Shown: positions 43,722 to 55,089 of the stretch, one piece after another
Layout: each line of letters starts with the position of its first letter
Position numbering within the stretch: the stretch's first letter is position 1
Assembly (NCBI RefSeq): GCF_022869865.1
Contig: NZ_CP094984.1
Span: 2,356,001-2,420,000 of the forward strand
Length of the DNA: 64,000 nucleotides
From: Arthrobacter zhangbolii
GTDB lineage: Bacteria; Actinomycetota; Actinomycetes; Actinomycetales; Micrococcaceae
Reading direction: 5' to 3'
Position numbers and translations under genes: made by a program
Notes under the pieces: generated by a model
Database searches by the model: none
Told to the model about the DNA's origin: nothing
What the model saw: only the letters and a program-made list of their open reading frames with translations

Positions 43722-45610
43722 CAGCCTGTCCGCCGTTCATGGTAGGAACCGTCGGCGTCGGCGTCCGCACCGGTGTCGGGCATACGGACCACACCGCCGG
43801 GCGGGGTGTCGAGGCCGCAGCGCTGCAGCCAGTCGGAAAGGTCCAGCTCCTCCGGGTCAAGCACGGCCACGGAAGCGTGGGAGATCTTGGGATGGAAGGG
43901 CCGGGAATCCTCCTCACCGGTGCCCACCAGGATTTCGTGCATCTTTTCGCCCTGCCGCAGACCGGTGAAGACTATCTCCACGTCCTTACCGGACATGGCA
44001 ATCATCCGGCGGGCGACGTCGAGGATTTTCACGGGCTCGCCCATGTCCAGGATCATGACCTCGCCGCCGCGGCCGATGGCTCCGGCCTGGATCACCAGCT
44101 GGCAGGCCTCGGGGATGGTCATAAAGAAGCGCGTCACCTCGGGGTCGGTCACCGTCACCGGGCCGCCCTGGCGGATCTGCTCGCTGAACAGCGGCAGCAT
44201 GGAGCCGCGGCTGCCAATCACGTTGCCGAAGCGGACGGAGACGTACCGCTCCCCCGTGGCCCGGGCCATCCACGCAGTGAGTTTCTCGGCCACGCGCTTG
44301 GAGTGGCCCAGGACGGTGGTGGGGTTTGCCGCCTTGTCCGTGGAGATGTTCACGAAGTGGCGTACGTCCGCCTTGCGGGCGGCTGCCAGGACGTTGGCGG
44401 TGCCCAGCACGTTGGTCTTCCAGGCTTCGTGCGGGTACTGCTCGAGCAGGGACACATGCTTGAGCGCGGCAGCGTGGAAAACGACGTCGGGACGGCGTTC
44501 GCGGAAGATCTTCTCCAGCGCGTCGGGGTCGCGGATGTCCGCAAGGACCGTGTCCCGGCCGTCCAGCAGGCCGCGGCCGGTGATGGAGAGCTGGGTGAGC
44601 TGCAGGCCGGTTTCATCCCGGTCCACCATGATCAGCTCACCGGGGTTGAAGGCCGTGATCTGCCGGCAGAGCTCGGAACCGATGGAGCCGCCGGCACCGG
44701 TTACCAGCACCTTTTTGCCCGAAAGGTAGCCGGCCACCTCGTCCACGTGAATATCCACGGGACGCCGTCCGATCAGGTCCTCCACGGCGACGTCGCGGAA
44801 GTCGGTCAACCCGGCGCCGTCGCCCTTGGCCAGCATGTCCTTGAGCGGGGGAAGCACCAGCACCCGCAGGTCCAGGCCTTCGGCTCGGTCGGAGATTTCG
44901 CGCACCTGCTTGGCCTCGATGTCCGCCATCGCCACGATCAATACCGTGGCACGGGTCCGGTGCACCAGCTCGGGGAGGTCAACCAGCTTGCCCAGAACGG
45001 GAACGGTGGCCAGCCGCAGGTGCTTCTTGGCCGGATCATCATCAACCAGGCCGACGGGGTAATACGGGGATTCGGGATCCTTCATCATCCGCGAGACCAG
45101 GGAGTTGCCGAGGAAGCCTGCACCGTAGACGAGCGCACGCTGTGCTTCCTCGCCCGGCCGGGCACGGCTTTCCACATACATCCGCTTCACGTACCGGATG
45201 GCAGCCATAAACAGGCAGGCGAACGGGAACGCGATCATGCCGGTGCTGCGCGGAATATCGATGACCAGGCCGAACAGGGCGCTGGCGAGGACCAGGATGG
45301 CGGAGACAATCAGCGTAACGACGGCCAGCAGGCGCATCTCATGGAAGCTGCCGAAACTGTAGCGTCCGCGGTACAGCGCAAACGAGTAGCCGACAATGAG
45401 CTGGGTCAGCACCGCGACGCCGCAGAAGACCGCAAGGCCGCCGGGGCTGATCTGCTCCACGGTCAGTTCATAGCGCAGCACCAGGGCAAGCACGATGGAC
45501 ACGATCCATGCCAGCGAGTCCAGCATGTACTGCGACCAGAGCCACAGAACCGGCTTTTCCCCCCGGGGAAGGCTCTTGTTGTCCGTAGGTTTTTGCCTCA
45601 TGGTCCTCAA
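43721..45610 (-). CDS. Membrane-bound nucleotide-sugar 4,6-dehydratase (PglF/CapD-like)
   Basis: A 629-residue protein: four N-terminal membrane helices (about residues 22-145), an intermediate CoA-binding-like domain (ALVYGAGFLGNSL, residues 155-285) and a C-terminal SDR domain. The SDR part has the NAD motif VTGAGGSIGSELC, FHAAALKHVSLLE, the catalytic STDKAANPTTVLGHSKR stretch of UDP-GlcNAc 4,6-dehydratases, and VRFGNVIGSRGS. It would make UDP-4-keto-6-deoxy-HexNAc for a surface glycan. Adjacent wecA, the glycosyltransferases across the divergent promoter and the SDR gene fit one pathway. Confidence 0.9.
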   Translation of the reverse strand: MRTMRQKPTDNKSLPRGEKPVLWLWSQYMLDSLAWIVSIVLALVLRYELTVEQISPGGLAVFCGVAVLTQLIVGYSFALYRGRYSFGSFHEMRLLAVVTLIVSAILVLASALFGLVIDIPRSTGMIAFPFACLFMAAIRYVKRMYVESRARPGEEAQRALVYGAGFLGNSLVSRMMKDPESPYYPVGLVDDDPAKKHLRLATVPVLGKLVDLPELVHRTRATVLIVAMADIEAKQVREISDRAEGLDLRVLVLPPLKDMLAKGDGAGLTDFRDVAVEDLIGRRPVDIHVDEVAGYLSGKKVLVTGAGGSIGSELCRQITAFNPGELIMVDRDETGLQLTQLSITGRGLLDGRDTVLADIRDPDALEKIFRERRPDVVFHAAALKHVSLLEQYPHEAWKTNVLGTANVLAAARKADVRHFVNISTDKAANPTTVLGHSKRVAEKLTAWMARATGERYVSVRFGNVIGSRGSMLPLFSEQIRQGGPVTVTDPEVTRFFMTIPEACQLVIQAGAIGRGGEVMILDMGEPVKILDVARRMIAMSGKDVEIVFTGLRQGEKMHEILVGTGEEDSRPFHPKISHASVAVLDPEELDLSDWLQRCGLDTPPGGVVRMPDTGADADADGSYHERRTG

Positions 45611-45669
45611 CGGGTCGATACCCGGCTCTCTTCTCGGTGGTGCATAGAACTGGTGGAAGAATCCGGTGT

Positions 45670-45687
45670 AATAGACTGGAATCTATT
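45670..45687. promoter_or_regulatory. Inverted repeat in the divergent glycan promoter region
   Basis: AATAGA (45670-45675) and TCTATT (45682-45687) separated by six bases. It sits midway between the divergent starts of the dehydratase and the first glycosyltransferase, the position expected of an operator controlling both. No regulator gene is nearby. Confidence 0.35.
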
Positions 45688-45759
45688 CAGCATACTAACT
45701 GCACACCCTCTCCTGTTTCGGCTTTGGCCGATGCTCCGGGGTGCTTCGAAAGGAACATC

Positions 45760-46659
45760 TTGCCGGACTCAGTGGCGGTAGCGGCGGTCACCTTCGACCG
45801 CCCCGACGACGTCAAGACGCTCTTGGAAGCCCTGGCCGCGCAGACCGGAAACATCACATCCGTGGCCCTGGTGGACTCCGGAAAGAGCCCGGTTAAGGAT
45901 ATCGCCGAAGACTCGTCCGCCCCGGTCGACTACATCCGGTCCAACACCAACCTCGGCGGTGCCGGCGGATTCTCCCTGGCTATTCTCTCAGCAATGGCTT
46001 CAGGGGCCGAATGGATCTGGATCATGGACGACGACGCCCATCCTGAAGATCCCGAATGTGTCGCCACTCTTCTGGCAGCGGCAAAGGAACGCGGATTGGA
46101 CGTTGTCCTGCCGCTGGTGGTCGCTCCCGGCGCACCCGACACCCTTTCCTTCCACTTCCGCATCGACGGCAAGCTCACCCACGACCGCGCGCTGGTGGCC
46201 GAACGGGGTTTCCTGCCCAACGTGGGTCATTTCTTCAACGGCGCATTGATCCGTGCCGATGTGTTCTACCGGGTGGGCCTCCCGGACCTGCGGCTGTTCA
46301 TCCGCGGCGACGAAACAGATTTTATGATCCGGCTGCGGCGCGCCGGCGTGGAGTTCGGCACGGTCACCACGGTGGCGCTGACCCATCCTGCCGCCTGGGC
46401 CGAGGTCCAGCCTGTGCTGGGTGACCGGATGCACGTGCTGGTTCCGGAAAACGCGTTCAAGCAGTTTTATTTCTACCGCAACCGGGGCCACCTGACCCGC
46501 CGGTACCGGCGGGTCAGGTCACTGGTTGCCGACACCGTGGGCTACCCGGTCCACTTTGCCCGGACGAGGGATCCCAAGGGATTTGTCAGCTGGCTGCGCG
46601 CCTACGCAGCGGGCCTGGGCGGCCGCCGCTTCGGACCTCCGTCGGACTTCGGGTTCTAG
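45760..46659 (+). CDS. GlfT-like family 2 glycosyltransferase
   Basis: A 299-residue GT-A fold enzyme from a TTG start with AAAGGA 6 nt upstream. It carries NTNLGGAGGFS near residue 62, a form of the NxGGAGGF motif of galactofuranosyltransferases such as GlfT1, the metal-binding DDD in WIMDDDAHP, GHFFNGALIRADVF and FIRGDETDFMIRL with an acidic catalytic centre. There is no membrane helix. It probably adds a sugar, perhaps galactofuranose, to the lipid-linked glycan begun by the WecA-type enzyme. It is 2 nt from the next glycosyltransferase. Confidence 0.85.
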   Translation: MPDSVAVAAVTFDRPDDVKTLLEALAAQTGNITSVALVDSGKSPVKDIAEDSSAPVDYIRSNTNLGGAGGFSLAILSAMASGAEWIWIMDDDAHPEDPECVATLLAAAKERGLDVVLPLVVAPGAPDTLSFHFRIDGKLTHDRALVAERGFLPNVGHFFNGALIRADVFYRVGLPDLRLFIRGDETDFMIRLRRAGVEFGTVTTVALTHPAAWAEVQPVLGDRMHVLVPENAFKQFYFYRNRGHLTRRYRRVRSLVADTVGYPVHFARTRDPKGFVSWLRAYAAGLGGRRFGPPSDFGF

Positions 46660-46661
46660 CC

Positions 46662-47651
46662 ATGTCCGCCGTGCAGGGCCTGGCGGCCGAAGAGGCCGCA
46701 CTGACCATTGTCATCGCCACGTTCAACCGTTCCGGTTTCCTGGCCGGCCTGCTGCAGAGCATCCGTGCGCTCGATCCGGCCCCGGCCGCGGTGCTGGTCG
46801 TGGACAACGCCAGCACCGATGACACCCCCGAGGTGGTGGCGGCAGCCAGGGCGGATTTCCCCGTTCCGCTGCAGTCCATCCGGCTGGAGACCAATACCGG
46901 CGGCGCCGGCGGATTTGCGGCCGGCACCGAGGCCGCACTGGCCGCCGGGGCGCAGTGGCTGTGGCTTATGGATGACGACGTCGAGGTCCTCCCCGGTGCC
47001 GTGGCCTCACTGCGCAAGTGGACCGGCCGTTACGAATGCATCCACGGCCGCCGGTACGACGACGCCGGGGCGCCGTTCTTCTGGCAGCACCGCTTTGTGC
47101 CGTTCCTCGGCGTGCACCTGCCGGTGCGCGGCAACGTCTTCCGCGACTCCCCTGTCTTCGAAACCAACGTGGGCTGCTTTGAAGGCATGCTCATCAGTGC
47201 CGCGCAGGTCCGCCGGATCGGGCTGCCGGACGCACGGTATTTCATCAACGGCGATGACCTGATGTACGGCTGGCTGGCATCCCTGGACCGGCCCGTGGCG
47301 TACGTCAACGAGTTTGTACTGCGCAAGGTCCGCCCGCAGAAACAGATCGACCTCGGCATCCGCCACCTGAACGATTCCAGCAATCTGGGCCGTTTCACCT
47401 CCATGCGCAACCGCGGACACACCGCCCGCTATCTGCAGGCGCACGGCCGGTTCAGTCCGGTGGGCTTCGGGATAGGTACGTTCCTGACCGCTGCCAAGGA
47501 ACTGCTGCGCCTGATGGCAGTGGAGCACACGCTGCACGGCGTGGAACGGCTTTGGGCCGGGTGGCGCGGTTCGCGCCGGATCCTGCGGGATCCGGCCTGG
47601 ACTCCCATGCCGCCGCTGGAAGAACCATCACCACGAAAGCAGCAGGTTTGA
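46662..47651 (+). CDS. GlfT-like family 2 glycosyltransferase (second)
   Basis: A 329-residue homologue of the preceding enzyme, with IVIATFNRSGFLAGLLQSI at the N-terminus, NTGGAGGFAAG near residue 80, LMDDDVEV as the metal site, and INGDDLMYGWL as the acidic acceptor-site motif. Its GGAGGF element also points to galactofuranosyltransferases. The C-terminal region is helical and basic, suited to peripheral membrane contact. It ends TTGA, overlapping the SDR gene start by 4 nt. The pair may act in sequence, as GlfT1 and GlfT2 do; that is inference. Confidence 0.85.
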   Translation: MSAVQGLAAEEAALTIVIATFNRSGFLAGLLQSIRALDPAPAAVLVVDNASTDDTPEVVAAARADFPVPLQSIRLETNTGGAGGFAAGTEAALAAGAQWLWLMDDDVEVLPGAVASLRKWTGRYECIHGRRYDDAGAPFFWQHRFVPFLGVHLPVRGNVFRDSPVFETNVGCFEGMLISAAQVRRIGLPDARYFINGDDLMYGWLASLDRPVAYVNEFVLRKVRPQKQIDLGIRHLNDSSNLGRFTSMRNRGHTARYLQAHGRFSPVGFGIGTFLTAAKELLRLMAVEHTLHGVERLWAGWRGSRRILRDPAWTPMPPLEEPSPRKQQV

Positions 47652-48634
47652 GCACTCCCTCCACACCGCAGTCCCCCGGTTCCGCCTCCGTACCGTCCTC
47701 CGCACCCGTCTGGGTAGTGGTGGGGGCCTCAGGGTTTATCGGTTCCTCCGTGCATGCCGCACTCACCGCACGCGGTGCCCGCGTCAGATCGGTTGCCGCA
47801 CCCCGGTTACGGACGGACGCCACCGATGCGCGGGCTCTGGCAGCCGTTGCGGCCGGCCTGGTTTCGGAGCGGAAGGCACTAACCGAAGCCTTCGCGAATG
47901 CGGACGTAGTGATCAACGCCGCCGGACTCGCTACTCCCGGTGCCGGGGATTCACCCGAACTGCGTGGCGCAAACGCCCTGCTGCCCCTGCTGATCGCCGA
48001 CGCCGCCGACGCCGCCGGAGTCCGCCGCTTTGTCCATCTGAGCAGTGCTGCCGTCCAGGGGCATCGCCCGTTCCTGGACGAGAGCAGCCACGTTGAACCC
48101 TTCTCCGCCTATTCGCGGGCCAAGGCGCTGGGCGAACAGGCACTGGCCGTCAGGCAGTCCGGGCCATGCAGCGTTGTTACCGTCCGGGCAACCTCGGTAC
48201 AGGGCCCCGGCCGGCCAACGACGGCGAAGCTGGCCAGGCTGGCAGCTTCACCGCTCGCGTCTGTGGCCGCGCCCGGCACCGCACCGAGCCCGGTCAGTTC
48301 CGTGCATGCGCTGGTGGATTTTGTGCTGACCGTCGCCGGGCATATGGGCCCGGTGCCGCCGGTGGTCCTGCAGCCCTGGGAGCAGGCCTCGGTCTCCTCC
48401 GTACTCGAGTCCGCGGGCGGACGGCGCCCGGTCCGGCTCCCCGCCTGGTTCTGCCGCGGCGTGCTTCGTACCGGGTACGCTGTCTCATCACTCGCCGGGG
48501 AACGTTTCCACGGCCCGCTGCGCCGGGTGGAAATGATGTGGTTTGGGCAGCGCCAGGAACCGGGCTGGGCTGAAGCCACCGGCAACGTGCCGGAACCGCG
48601 CGTGCAGCACGTTCTCGAGTCCTCCCGCAGCTAG
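47648..48634 (+). CDS. NAD-dependent epimerase/dehydratase (extended SDR)
   Basis: A 328-residue extended SDR protein from a TTG start that overlaps the previous stop (TTGA). The NAD motif VVGASGFIGSS is near residue 22, followed by NADVVINAAGLATPG, HLSSAAVQGH and the catalytic AYSRAKALGEQ (Tyr-x3-Lys). The substrate domain is short and the region is Ala/Val-rich. As last gene of the glycosyltransferase operon it probably makes or modifies a nucleotide sugar for the same glycan; the exact sugar is not readable. Confidence 0.83.
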   Translation: MSTPSTPQSPGSASVPSSAPVWVVVGASGFIGSSVHAALTARGARVRSVAAPRLRTDATDARALAAVAAGLVSERKALTEAFANADVVINAAGLATPGAGDSPELRGANALLPLLIADAADAAGVRRFVHLSSAAVQGHRPFLDESSHVEPFSAYSRAKALGEQALAVRQSGPCSVVTVRATSVQGPGRPTTAKLARLAASPLASVAAPGTAPSPVSSVHALVDFVLTVAGHMGPVPPVVLQPWEQASVSSVLESAGGRRPVRLPAWFCRGVLRTGYAVSSLAGERFHGPLRRVEMMWFGQRQEPGWAEATGNVPEPRVQHVLESSRS

Positions 48635-48644
48635 CGGGAGGACT
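48618..48644. terminator. Terminator between the glycan operon and tsaC
   Basis: AGTCCTCCCGC (48618-48628) pairs perfectly with GCGGGAGGACT (48634-48644) around a 5-nt loop. The stop codon of the SDR gene lies inside the hairpin. Two convergent operons share it. Confidence 0.75.
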
Positions 48645-48658
48645 GTTTCCGAACGGTT

Positions 48659-49375
48659 TTATTCCTTGGTCAGGGAGGGCGCAGCCGCCTCCGGTGCCGG
48701 TTCCGGTTCGGGTTCTTCGTCCAGGTCCAGGATGCCGGGCACCACGGCCCGCAGCGCTTCCAGGCTCACTGCCCCGCGGCGGACCACGCGCATCGGCTCG
48801 CTGGTGGCGTCCACGATGGTGGACGGGATCCCGTCTTCCTTGGCCGCCGGGCGGTGGCCGGCCTCCAGGTAAACCTCAACCGACTCGGCCAGCTGGCCCT
48901 GTGCCTCGGCCGCGGTCTGTGCCGCCGGGGATCCGGTGCGGTTGGCGGAGGAGACCGCCAGCGGGCCGGTGACCCCGAGCAGGTCCAGCGCTATCCTGTC
49001 ATCGGGCATCCGCAGCGCCACGGTTCCCAGGGTGTCCCCCAAGTCCCAGCTCAGCGAGGGCTGGGCATGGAAGATCAGCGTCAGGCCACCGGGCCAGAAG
49101 GCTTCGGCAAGGCGCCGGGCATCCTCGGGGATGTCCGAGGCGAGTCCGTCCATGGTCTGCAGCCGCGGGATCAGGACGGGCGGGGGCATGCTCCGCCCGC
49201 GGCCCTTGGCGGCAAGCAGGGTGGCTACGGCCTGCGGGGAGAACGCGTCGGCGCCGATTCCGTAGACCGTGTCAGTGGGCAGGACTATGCATGCCTTTGC
49301 GGCAATGGCCTGCTGCGCGGCAGCAAGTCCTTCGCTAAGTTCTTCGGGGTTGGTGCAGTCATAACTGGTGCTCAC
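48659..49375 (-). CDS. tsaC: L-threonylcarbamoyladenylate synthase (Sua5/YciO/TsaC)
   Basis: A 238-residue enzyme making threonylcarbamoyl-AMP for the t6A37 modification of ANN-decoding tRNAs. Motifs are IVLPTDTVYGIGADAFS, a KGRGRSMPPPVLI segment (KxR type), FWPGGLTL, TVALRMPD and SSANRTGSPA. The final 25 residues are acidic (EEPEPEPAPE) and probably disordered. There is no Sua5 C-terminal domain, so it is the short TsaC form. It overlaps prmC by 4 nt (GTGA). Confidence 0.93.
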   Translation of the reverse strand: MSTSYDCTNPEELSEGLAAAQQAIAAKACIVLPTDTVYGIGADAFSPQAVATLLAAKGRGRSMPPPVLIPRLQTMDGLASDIPEDARRLAEAFWPGGLTLIFHAQPSLSWDLGDTLGTVALRMPDDRIALDLLGVTGPLAVSSANRTGSPAAQTAAEAQGQLAESVEVYLEAGHRPAAKEDGIPSTIVDATSEPMRVVRRGAVSLEALRAVVPGILDLDEEPEPEPAPEAAAPSLTKE

Positions 49376-50304
49376 GGCAACATTCTTTCACGTGTGGATG
49401 CCATCGGTTCTTCTCTCACGGGTTCGTCCGTGACGGTCCGCCGGATGCCTGATGTGGCGCGGGGCCGGTCATTGAGGTCCAGGTGGGTACGGACGTCCGT
49501 CCATGCCGGGTCCGCGGCCAGCAGGCGGGCGACGGCCGGTGCCTGCACTTCGGCATGTTCCATGACGAAGTATCCGCCCGGGACCAGCAGCCGTGCTGCC
49601 GTGCGTGCTGCAGCTGCGGGCAGTTCCATCCCGTCCGCGCCGCCGCCGTAGAGGGCCATCGCCGGGTCATGCTCGGCGGCCTCGGGTTCGTTGGGTACGG
49701 CTTCTGCCGGAATGTAGGGCGGGTTGGAGACCACCACGTCGAAACTGGCGCTGTGCTCCCCCAGTGCGGTGCGCAGGTCCCCCTGTACCAGGTGGACGCC
49801 CAGCGGTGCCAGGTTCCGCTCCGCCCAGGCATAGGCGAGCGGGCTGAGCTCCACGGCATGCACCTCGGCGTCCGGAACTTCGGACGCCACGGCCGCTGCG
49901 ATGGCCCCGGAACCGGTGCCGAGGTCCACGACCTTCGGTGATGGGGTCCGCCGGGCAGCATCAATGGCCAGCTGCGCCACGGTTTCGGTTTCCGGACGGG
50001 GCACAAACACACCGGGCCCCACGGCGAGTTCCAGATAGCGGAAATGGGCCTTGCCGGTGATGTGCTGCAGCGGAACCCGCGCAGCGCGTTCCGCCACCAG
50101 ATCGGAAAACCCCTCCGGAGGCGGGGCATCGGTAAAGGCCAGTGCCCGTACCCTGCCCACGGTTTCACCCAGCAGGTGTGCGGCAAGCAGTTCGGCATCC
50201 ACCCGGGGCGAGGGCACACCGGCCTCTGCCAGCCGTGCCGCCGCGCTCCGAAGTGCTGCGTCCAGGGTTTCCCCGGCGGTTCCGGCCGGGTTAGCTTTCG
50301 TCAC
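49372..50304 (-). CDS. prmC: Peptide chain release factor N5-glutamine methyltransferase
   Basis: A 310-residue enzyme that methylates the Gln of the GGQ motif in release factors. The start is set at GTG 50304, inside the end of prfA (14-nt overlap); an N-terminal helical domain of about 75 residues is followed by a class I methyltransferase domain with [16 protein letters not shown] and the substrate-binding NPPY in [11 protein letters not shown]. Its substrate, RF1, is encoded directly upstream. The C-terminal 25 residues ([18 protein letters not shown]) extend beyond the usual end. Confidence 0.93.
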   Translation of the reverse strand: MTKANPAGTAGETLDAALRSAAARLAEAGVPSPRVDAELLAAHLLGETVGRVRALAFTDAPPPEGFSDLVAERAARVPLQHITGKAHFRYLELAVGPGVFVPRPETETVAQLAIDAARRTPSPKVVDLGTGSGAIAAAVASEVPDAEVHAVELSPLAYAWAERNLAPLGVHLVQGDLRTALGEHSASFDVVVSNPPYIPAEAVPNEPEAAEHDPAMALYGGGADGMELPAAAARTAARLLVPGGYFVMEHAEVQAPAVARLLAADPAWTDVRTHLDLNDRPRATSGIRRTVTDEPVREEPMASTRERMLP

Positions 50305-51370
50305 CGATGGCGTCCAGCCGGGCCTGCTCATCCATTTCAATGGCAGCCTGGACCACGGCTTCCAGTTCACCGTTCAGCACGGTATCCAGGTTGTAGGCCT
50401 TGTAGCCGGTGCGGTGGTCCACAATCCGGTTTTCCGGGTAGTTGTACGTACGGATCCGCTCGGAACGGTCCATGGTGCGGATCTGCGACTTCCGAATGTC
50501 GGAATTCGCGGCGTCGATCTTCTCCTGCTCGTGCGCCAGGATGCGGGAGCGGAGCACGCGCATGGCGGCTTCACGGTTCTGCAGCTGGGATTTTTCGTTC
50601 TGCATGGCCACCACAATGCCGGTGGGCAGGTGGGTGATGCGCACGGCGGAGTCGGTAGTGTTCACCGACTGGCCGCCCGGGCCGGAGGAGCGGTAGACGT
50701 CGATCTTGAGATCGTTCTGGTTGATCTCGACTTCTTCGGGCTCGTCGACTTCGGGCAGCACCAGCACACCGGCAGCGGACGTGTGGATCCGGCCCTGGGA
50801 TTCAGTGACGGGGACGCGCTGGACGCGGTGCACGCCGCCTTCGTACTTCAGGCGGGCGTAAACGCCCTCGGCCGGGTCATTGGAGGAACCCTTGATGGCC
50901 ATGGAAACGTCCTTGTAGCCGCCCAGGTCGGACTCGGTGGCGGAGATAATCTCGGTGCGCCAGCCGCGGTGCTCCGCGTAGCGGGTGTACATGCGCAGCA
51001 GGTCCCCGGCGAACAGGGCGGCTTCGTCGCCGCCTTCGCCGCCCTTGACCTCGATGATGACGTCGCGGCCGTCGTTCGGGTCGCGCGGGATGAGCAGGCG
51101 GCGCAGTTTCTCCTGGGCGTCGGCCAGCTGTTCCTTCAGGACAGGCACTTCGGCGGCGAATTCCGGATCCTCATCTGCCATTTCGGCTGCGGCGGCGAGG
51201 TCATCCTCGAGTCCGTGCCACTGGTTGTAGGCATCCACGATCCGGCTGAGCTCGGCGTAGCGGCGGCCCAGCCGGCGGGCCAGACCCTGGTCCGCGTGTA
51301 CTGCCGGATCGGAGAGACGCAGCTGAAGCTCAGCGTGCTCATCCAACAGACCCTGAATGGACTCAAACAT
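50291..51370 (-). CDS. prfA: Peptide chain release factor 1
   Basis: A 359-residue RF1 recognising UAA and UAG. The conserved GGQ lies in [20 protein letters not shown]. The N-terminal helices, the PxT-type recognition loop region and the RSRI...[16 protein letters not shown] stretch are normal. GAGGA lies 8 nt before the ATG. It heads the prfA-prmC-tsaC operon; rho lies 160 nt upstream. Confidence 0.97.
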   Translation of the reverse strand: MFESIQGLLDEHAELQLRLSDPAVHADQGLARRLGRRYAELSRIVDAYNQWHGLEDDLAAAAEMADEDPEFAAEVPVLKEQLADAQEKLRRLLIPRDPNDGRDVIIEVKGGEGGDEAALFAGDLLRMYTRYAEHRGWRTEIISATESDLGGYKDVSMAIKGSSNDPAEGVYARLKYEGGVHRVQRVPVTESQGRIHTSAAGVLVLPEVDEPEEVEINQNDLKIDVYRSSGPGGQSVNTTDSAVRITHLPTGIVVAMQNEKSQLQNREAAMRVLRSRILAHEQEKIDAANSDIRKSQIRTMDRSERIRTYNYPENRIVDHRTGYKAYNLDTVLNGELEAVVQAAIEMDEQARLDAIGDES

Positions 51371-51479
51371 GTTTTAGGTTCCTCTTTCGACTGTGTATCC
51401 CACAGGCAGTTTATCGGCCCCGGCGGGGTGCGGGCGCGCGGAGTCTCCGCCGTCCTGCGTTAACGGACAAACCGCCCAG

Positions 51480-51511
51480 GCTCCGGCCCCGGGTTAACCG
51501 GGGGCCGGAGC
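51480..51511 (-). terminator. Hairpin after rho
   Basis: GCTCCGGCCCC (51480-51490) pairs with GGGGCCGGAGC (51501-51511), with an inner GGTTAACC palindrome. It lies about 20-50 nt past the rho stop on the minus strand, without a U tract. Confidence 0.55.
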
Positions 51512-51531
51512 ATGAGCGGCTTGTAAGGCAG

Positions 51532-53721
<2,190 letters not shown>

Positions 53722-54110
53722 GAAGGATCCTTCCCCCTCGTCGGGCGGTCCGGCGCATTGCCGGCCGCGGTGATTGACCCCGGACCGATGATCAGACATA
53801 GGACCGGGTCCGCCACAATCCGGCCGGGGCCGGAAAAGGGGCGATTCTGCTGGGTGCCTTGTTTAGAAGAATCCACACGGAGTTTCGTCAGCTTTGCTGC
53901 CGAACACGCGGCATTCAATGGGACTCGCCGCTTCTTGGCGGTACCGGATGAAGGCTACACCGAAGACCGTACTTCCGCGGGTAAGGCGATTGCGTCAACT
54001 AAATCACCGGAACGGGTGCAGTTACACCAGGGGCGGCGAAGTGTCTTCAACGAAAGCCCGGGCGGCCCGAAACGGACGGCCATGCCTGCGGGAGCACAAG
54101 AACGGTAAAA
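53722..54110 (-). promoter_or_regulatory. Long rho leader region
   Basis: A 389-nt gap between thrB and rho without a convincing independent gene. A possible -35 TTGACG lies at 53998-53993 on the minus strand; the best -10 (TACGGT) is spaced too far for confidence. A 66-codon frame, TTG 53918 to TGA 53718, overlaps the rho GTG as GTGA and includes its ribosome site; it could be a coupled leader peptide or chance. Long leaders are common for rho genes, many of which are autoregulated. Confidence 0.4.
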
Positions 54111-55082
54111 TTACCGCTGGTGCACTTCCACTCTAGCACCATCTCGCTCCACGCCAAGCCGGAGAACCCGCCAGTTTTCACCGGCTGCCTGCAGCTGGCG
54201 GGCCATCAGCTCCTCTGCCGCTGCGGCGGCGGATGCTCCGTTGGCAAGGCACAGGACGGTGGGGCCCGCTCCGGAAACCGCTGCGGCAAATCCTGCCGAG
54301 CGCAGTGCCTGGATCAGCGCAGCACTGGCGGGCATGGCAGGGGCGCGGAAGTCCTGGTGCAGGAAATCCTGCGTCCCCTCCGGCAGGAATGCCGGATCCA
54401 TGGTCAGTGCATGGACCAGAAGCGCGGCACGGCCCGAGTTCGCGGCGGCGGTACGGTGCGGAACGGTGGCAGGGAGGAGCCCTCGCGCCCGTTCCGTGGA
54501 CAGCTCGGTGGCAGGTATTGCCACCACCGGCACCACGTCGGGATGGACCGCGGCGCGGGCCGAGCGGAAGACGCCGTCGGTCTCCCATGAAATCGCGAGG
54601 TCACCTGCCAGTGCCGGTGCCACATTGTCAGGGTGGCCCTCCAGTGCTGAGCAGGCGTGCAAAACCTGTGCGGCGTCCAACCGGTCCGCGTCCGGCAGGA
54701 GCGCATTGGCGGCAAGGACGCCGGAGACGATCGCCGCGGCGGAAGATCCAAGCCCGCGGCCGTGCGGGATGACGTTCTCCGCACTCAGGTGCAGTCCGCG
54801 GACCGTGTAGCCGGCGTCCGCCAGGGTGGAGAGGATGGTGCGCACCACCAGGTGCGAGGAATCCAGCGGGACCTGGTCCGCGCCCTCCCCCGCCACCTGC
54901 ACCGTGATTCCCGGTTCATCGGTGGTCCGTACCCGGACTGTGTCATACAGCGAGAGCGCAAGGCCCAGGGAATCAAACCCCGGGCCGAGGTTGGCACTGG
55001 TGGCCGGGACCGTTACGGCCACCTCCCGGCCGGGGGCCAGGAGTGTGGCGCCGGGAAGCTGTCCGGGCAAATCCACCTGCAT
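54111..55082 (-). CDS. thrB: Homoserine kinase
   Basis: A 323-residue GHMP kinase phosphorylating homoserine for threonine synthesis. Start ATG at 55082 is chosen because the open frame upstream runs into thrC. VTVPATSANLGPGFDSLGLAL is the N-terminal substrate motif, IPHGRGLGSSAAAIV the ATP-binding GHMP loop, and AAVSGAGPTVLCL the C-terminal motif. Last gene of argS-lysA-hom-thrC-thrB, 7 nt after thrC. Confidence 0.96.
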   Translation of the reverse strand: MQVDLPGQLPGATLLAPGREVAVTVPATSANLGPGFDSLGLALSLYDTVRVRTTDEPGITVQVAGEGADQVPLDSSHLVVRTILSTLADAGYTVRGLHLSAENVIPHGRGLGSSAAAIVSGVLAANALLPDADRLDAAQVLHACSALEGHPDNVAPALAGDLAISWETDGVFRSARAAVHPDVVPVVAIPATELSTERARGLLPATVPHRTAAANSGRAALLVHALTMDPAFLPEGTQDFLHQDFRAPAMPASAALIQALRSAGFAAAVSGAGPTVLCLANGASAAAAAEELMARQLQAAGENWRVLRLGVERDGARVEVHQR

Positions 55083-55089
55083 GGCGGTC

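Noticed and set aside
43739-45781. 680-codon plus-strand frame
   Set aside because: Antisense to the membrane dehydratase, whose motifs and overlap with the WecA-type gene are clear; the frame is open because of high GC.
53758-54108. 116-codon plus-strand frame in the rho-thrB gap
   Set aside because: No ribosome site, no motif, and it faces two long minus-strand operons; the gap is better read as the rho leader.
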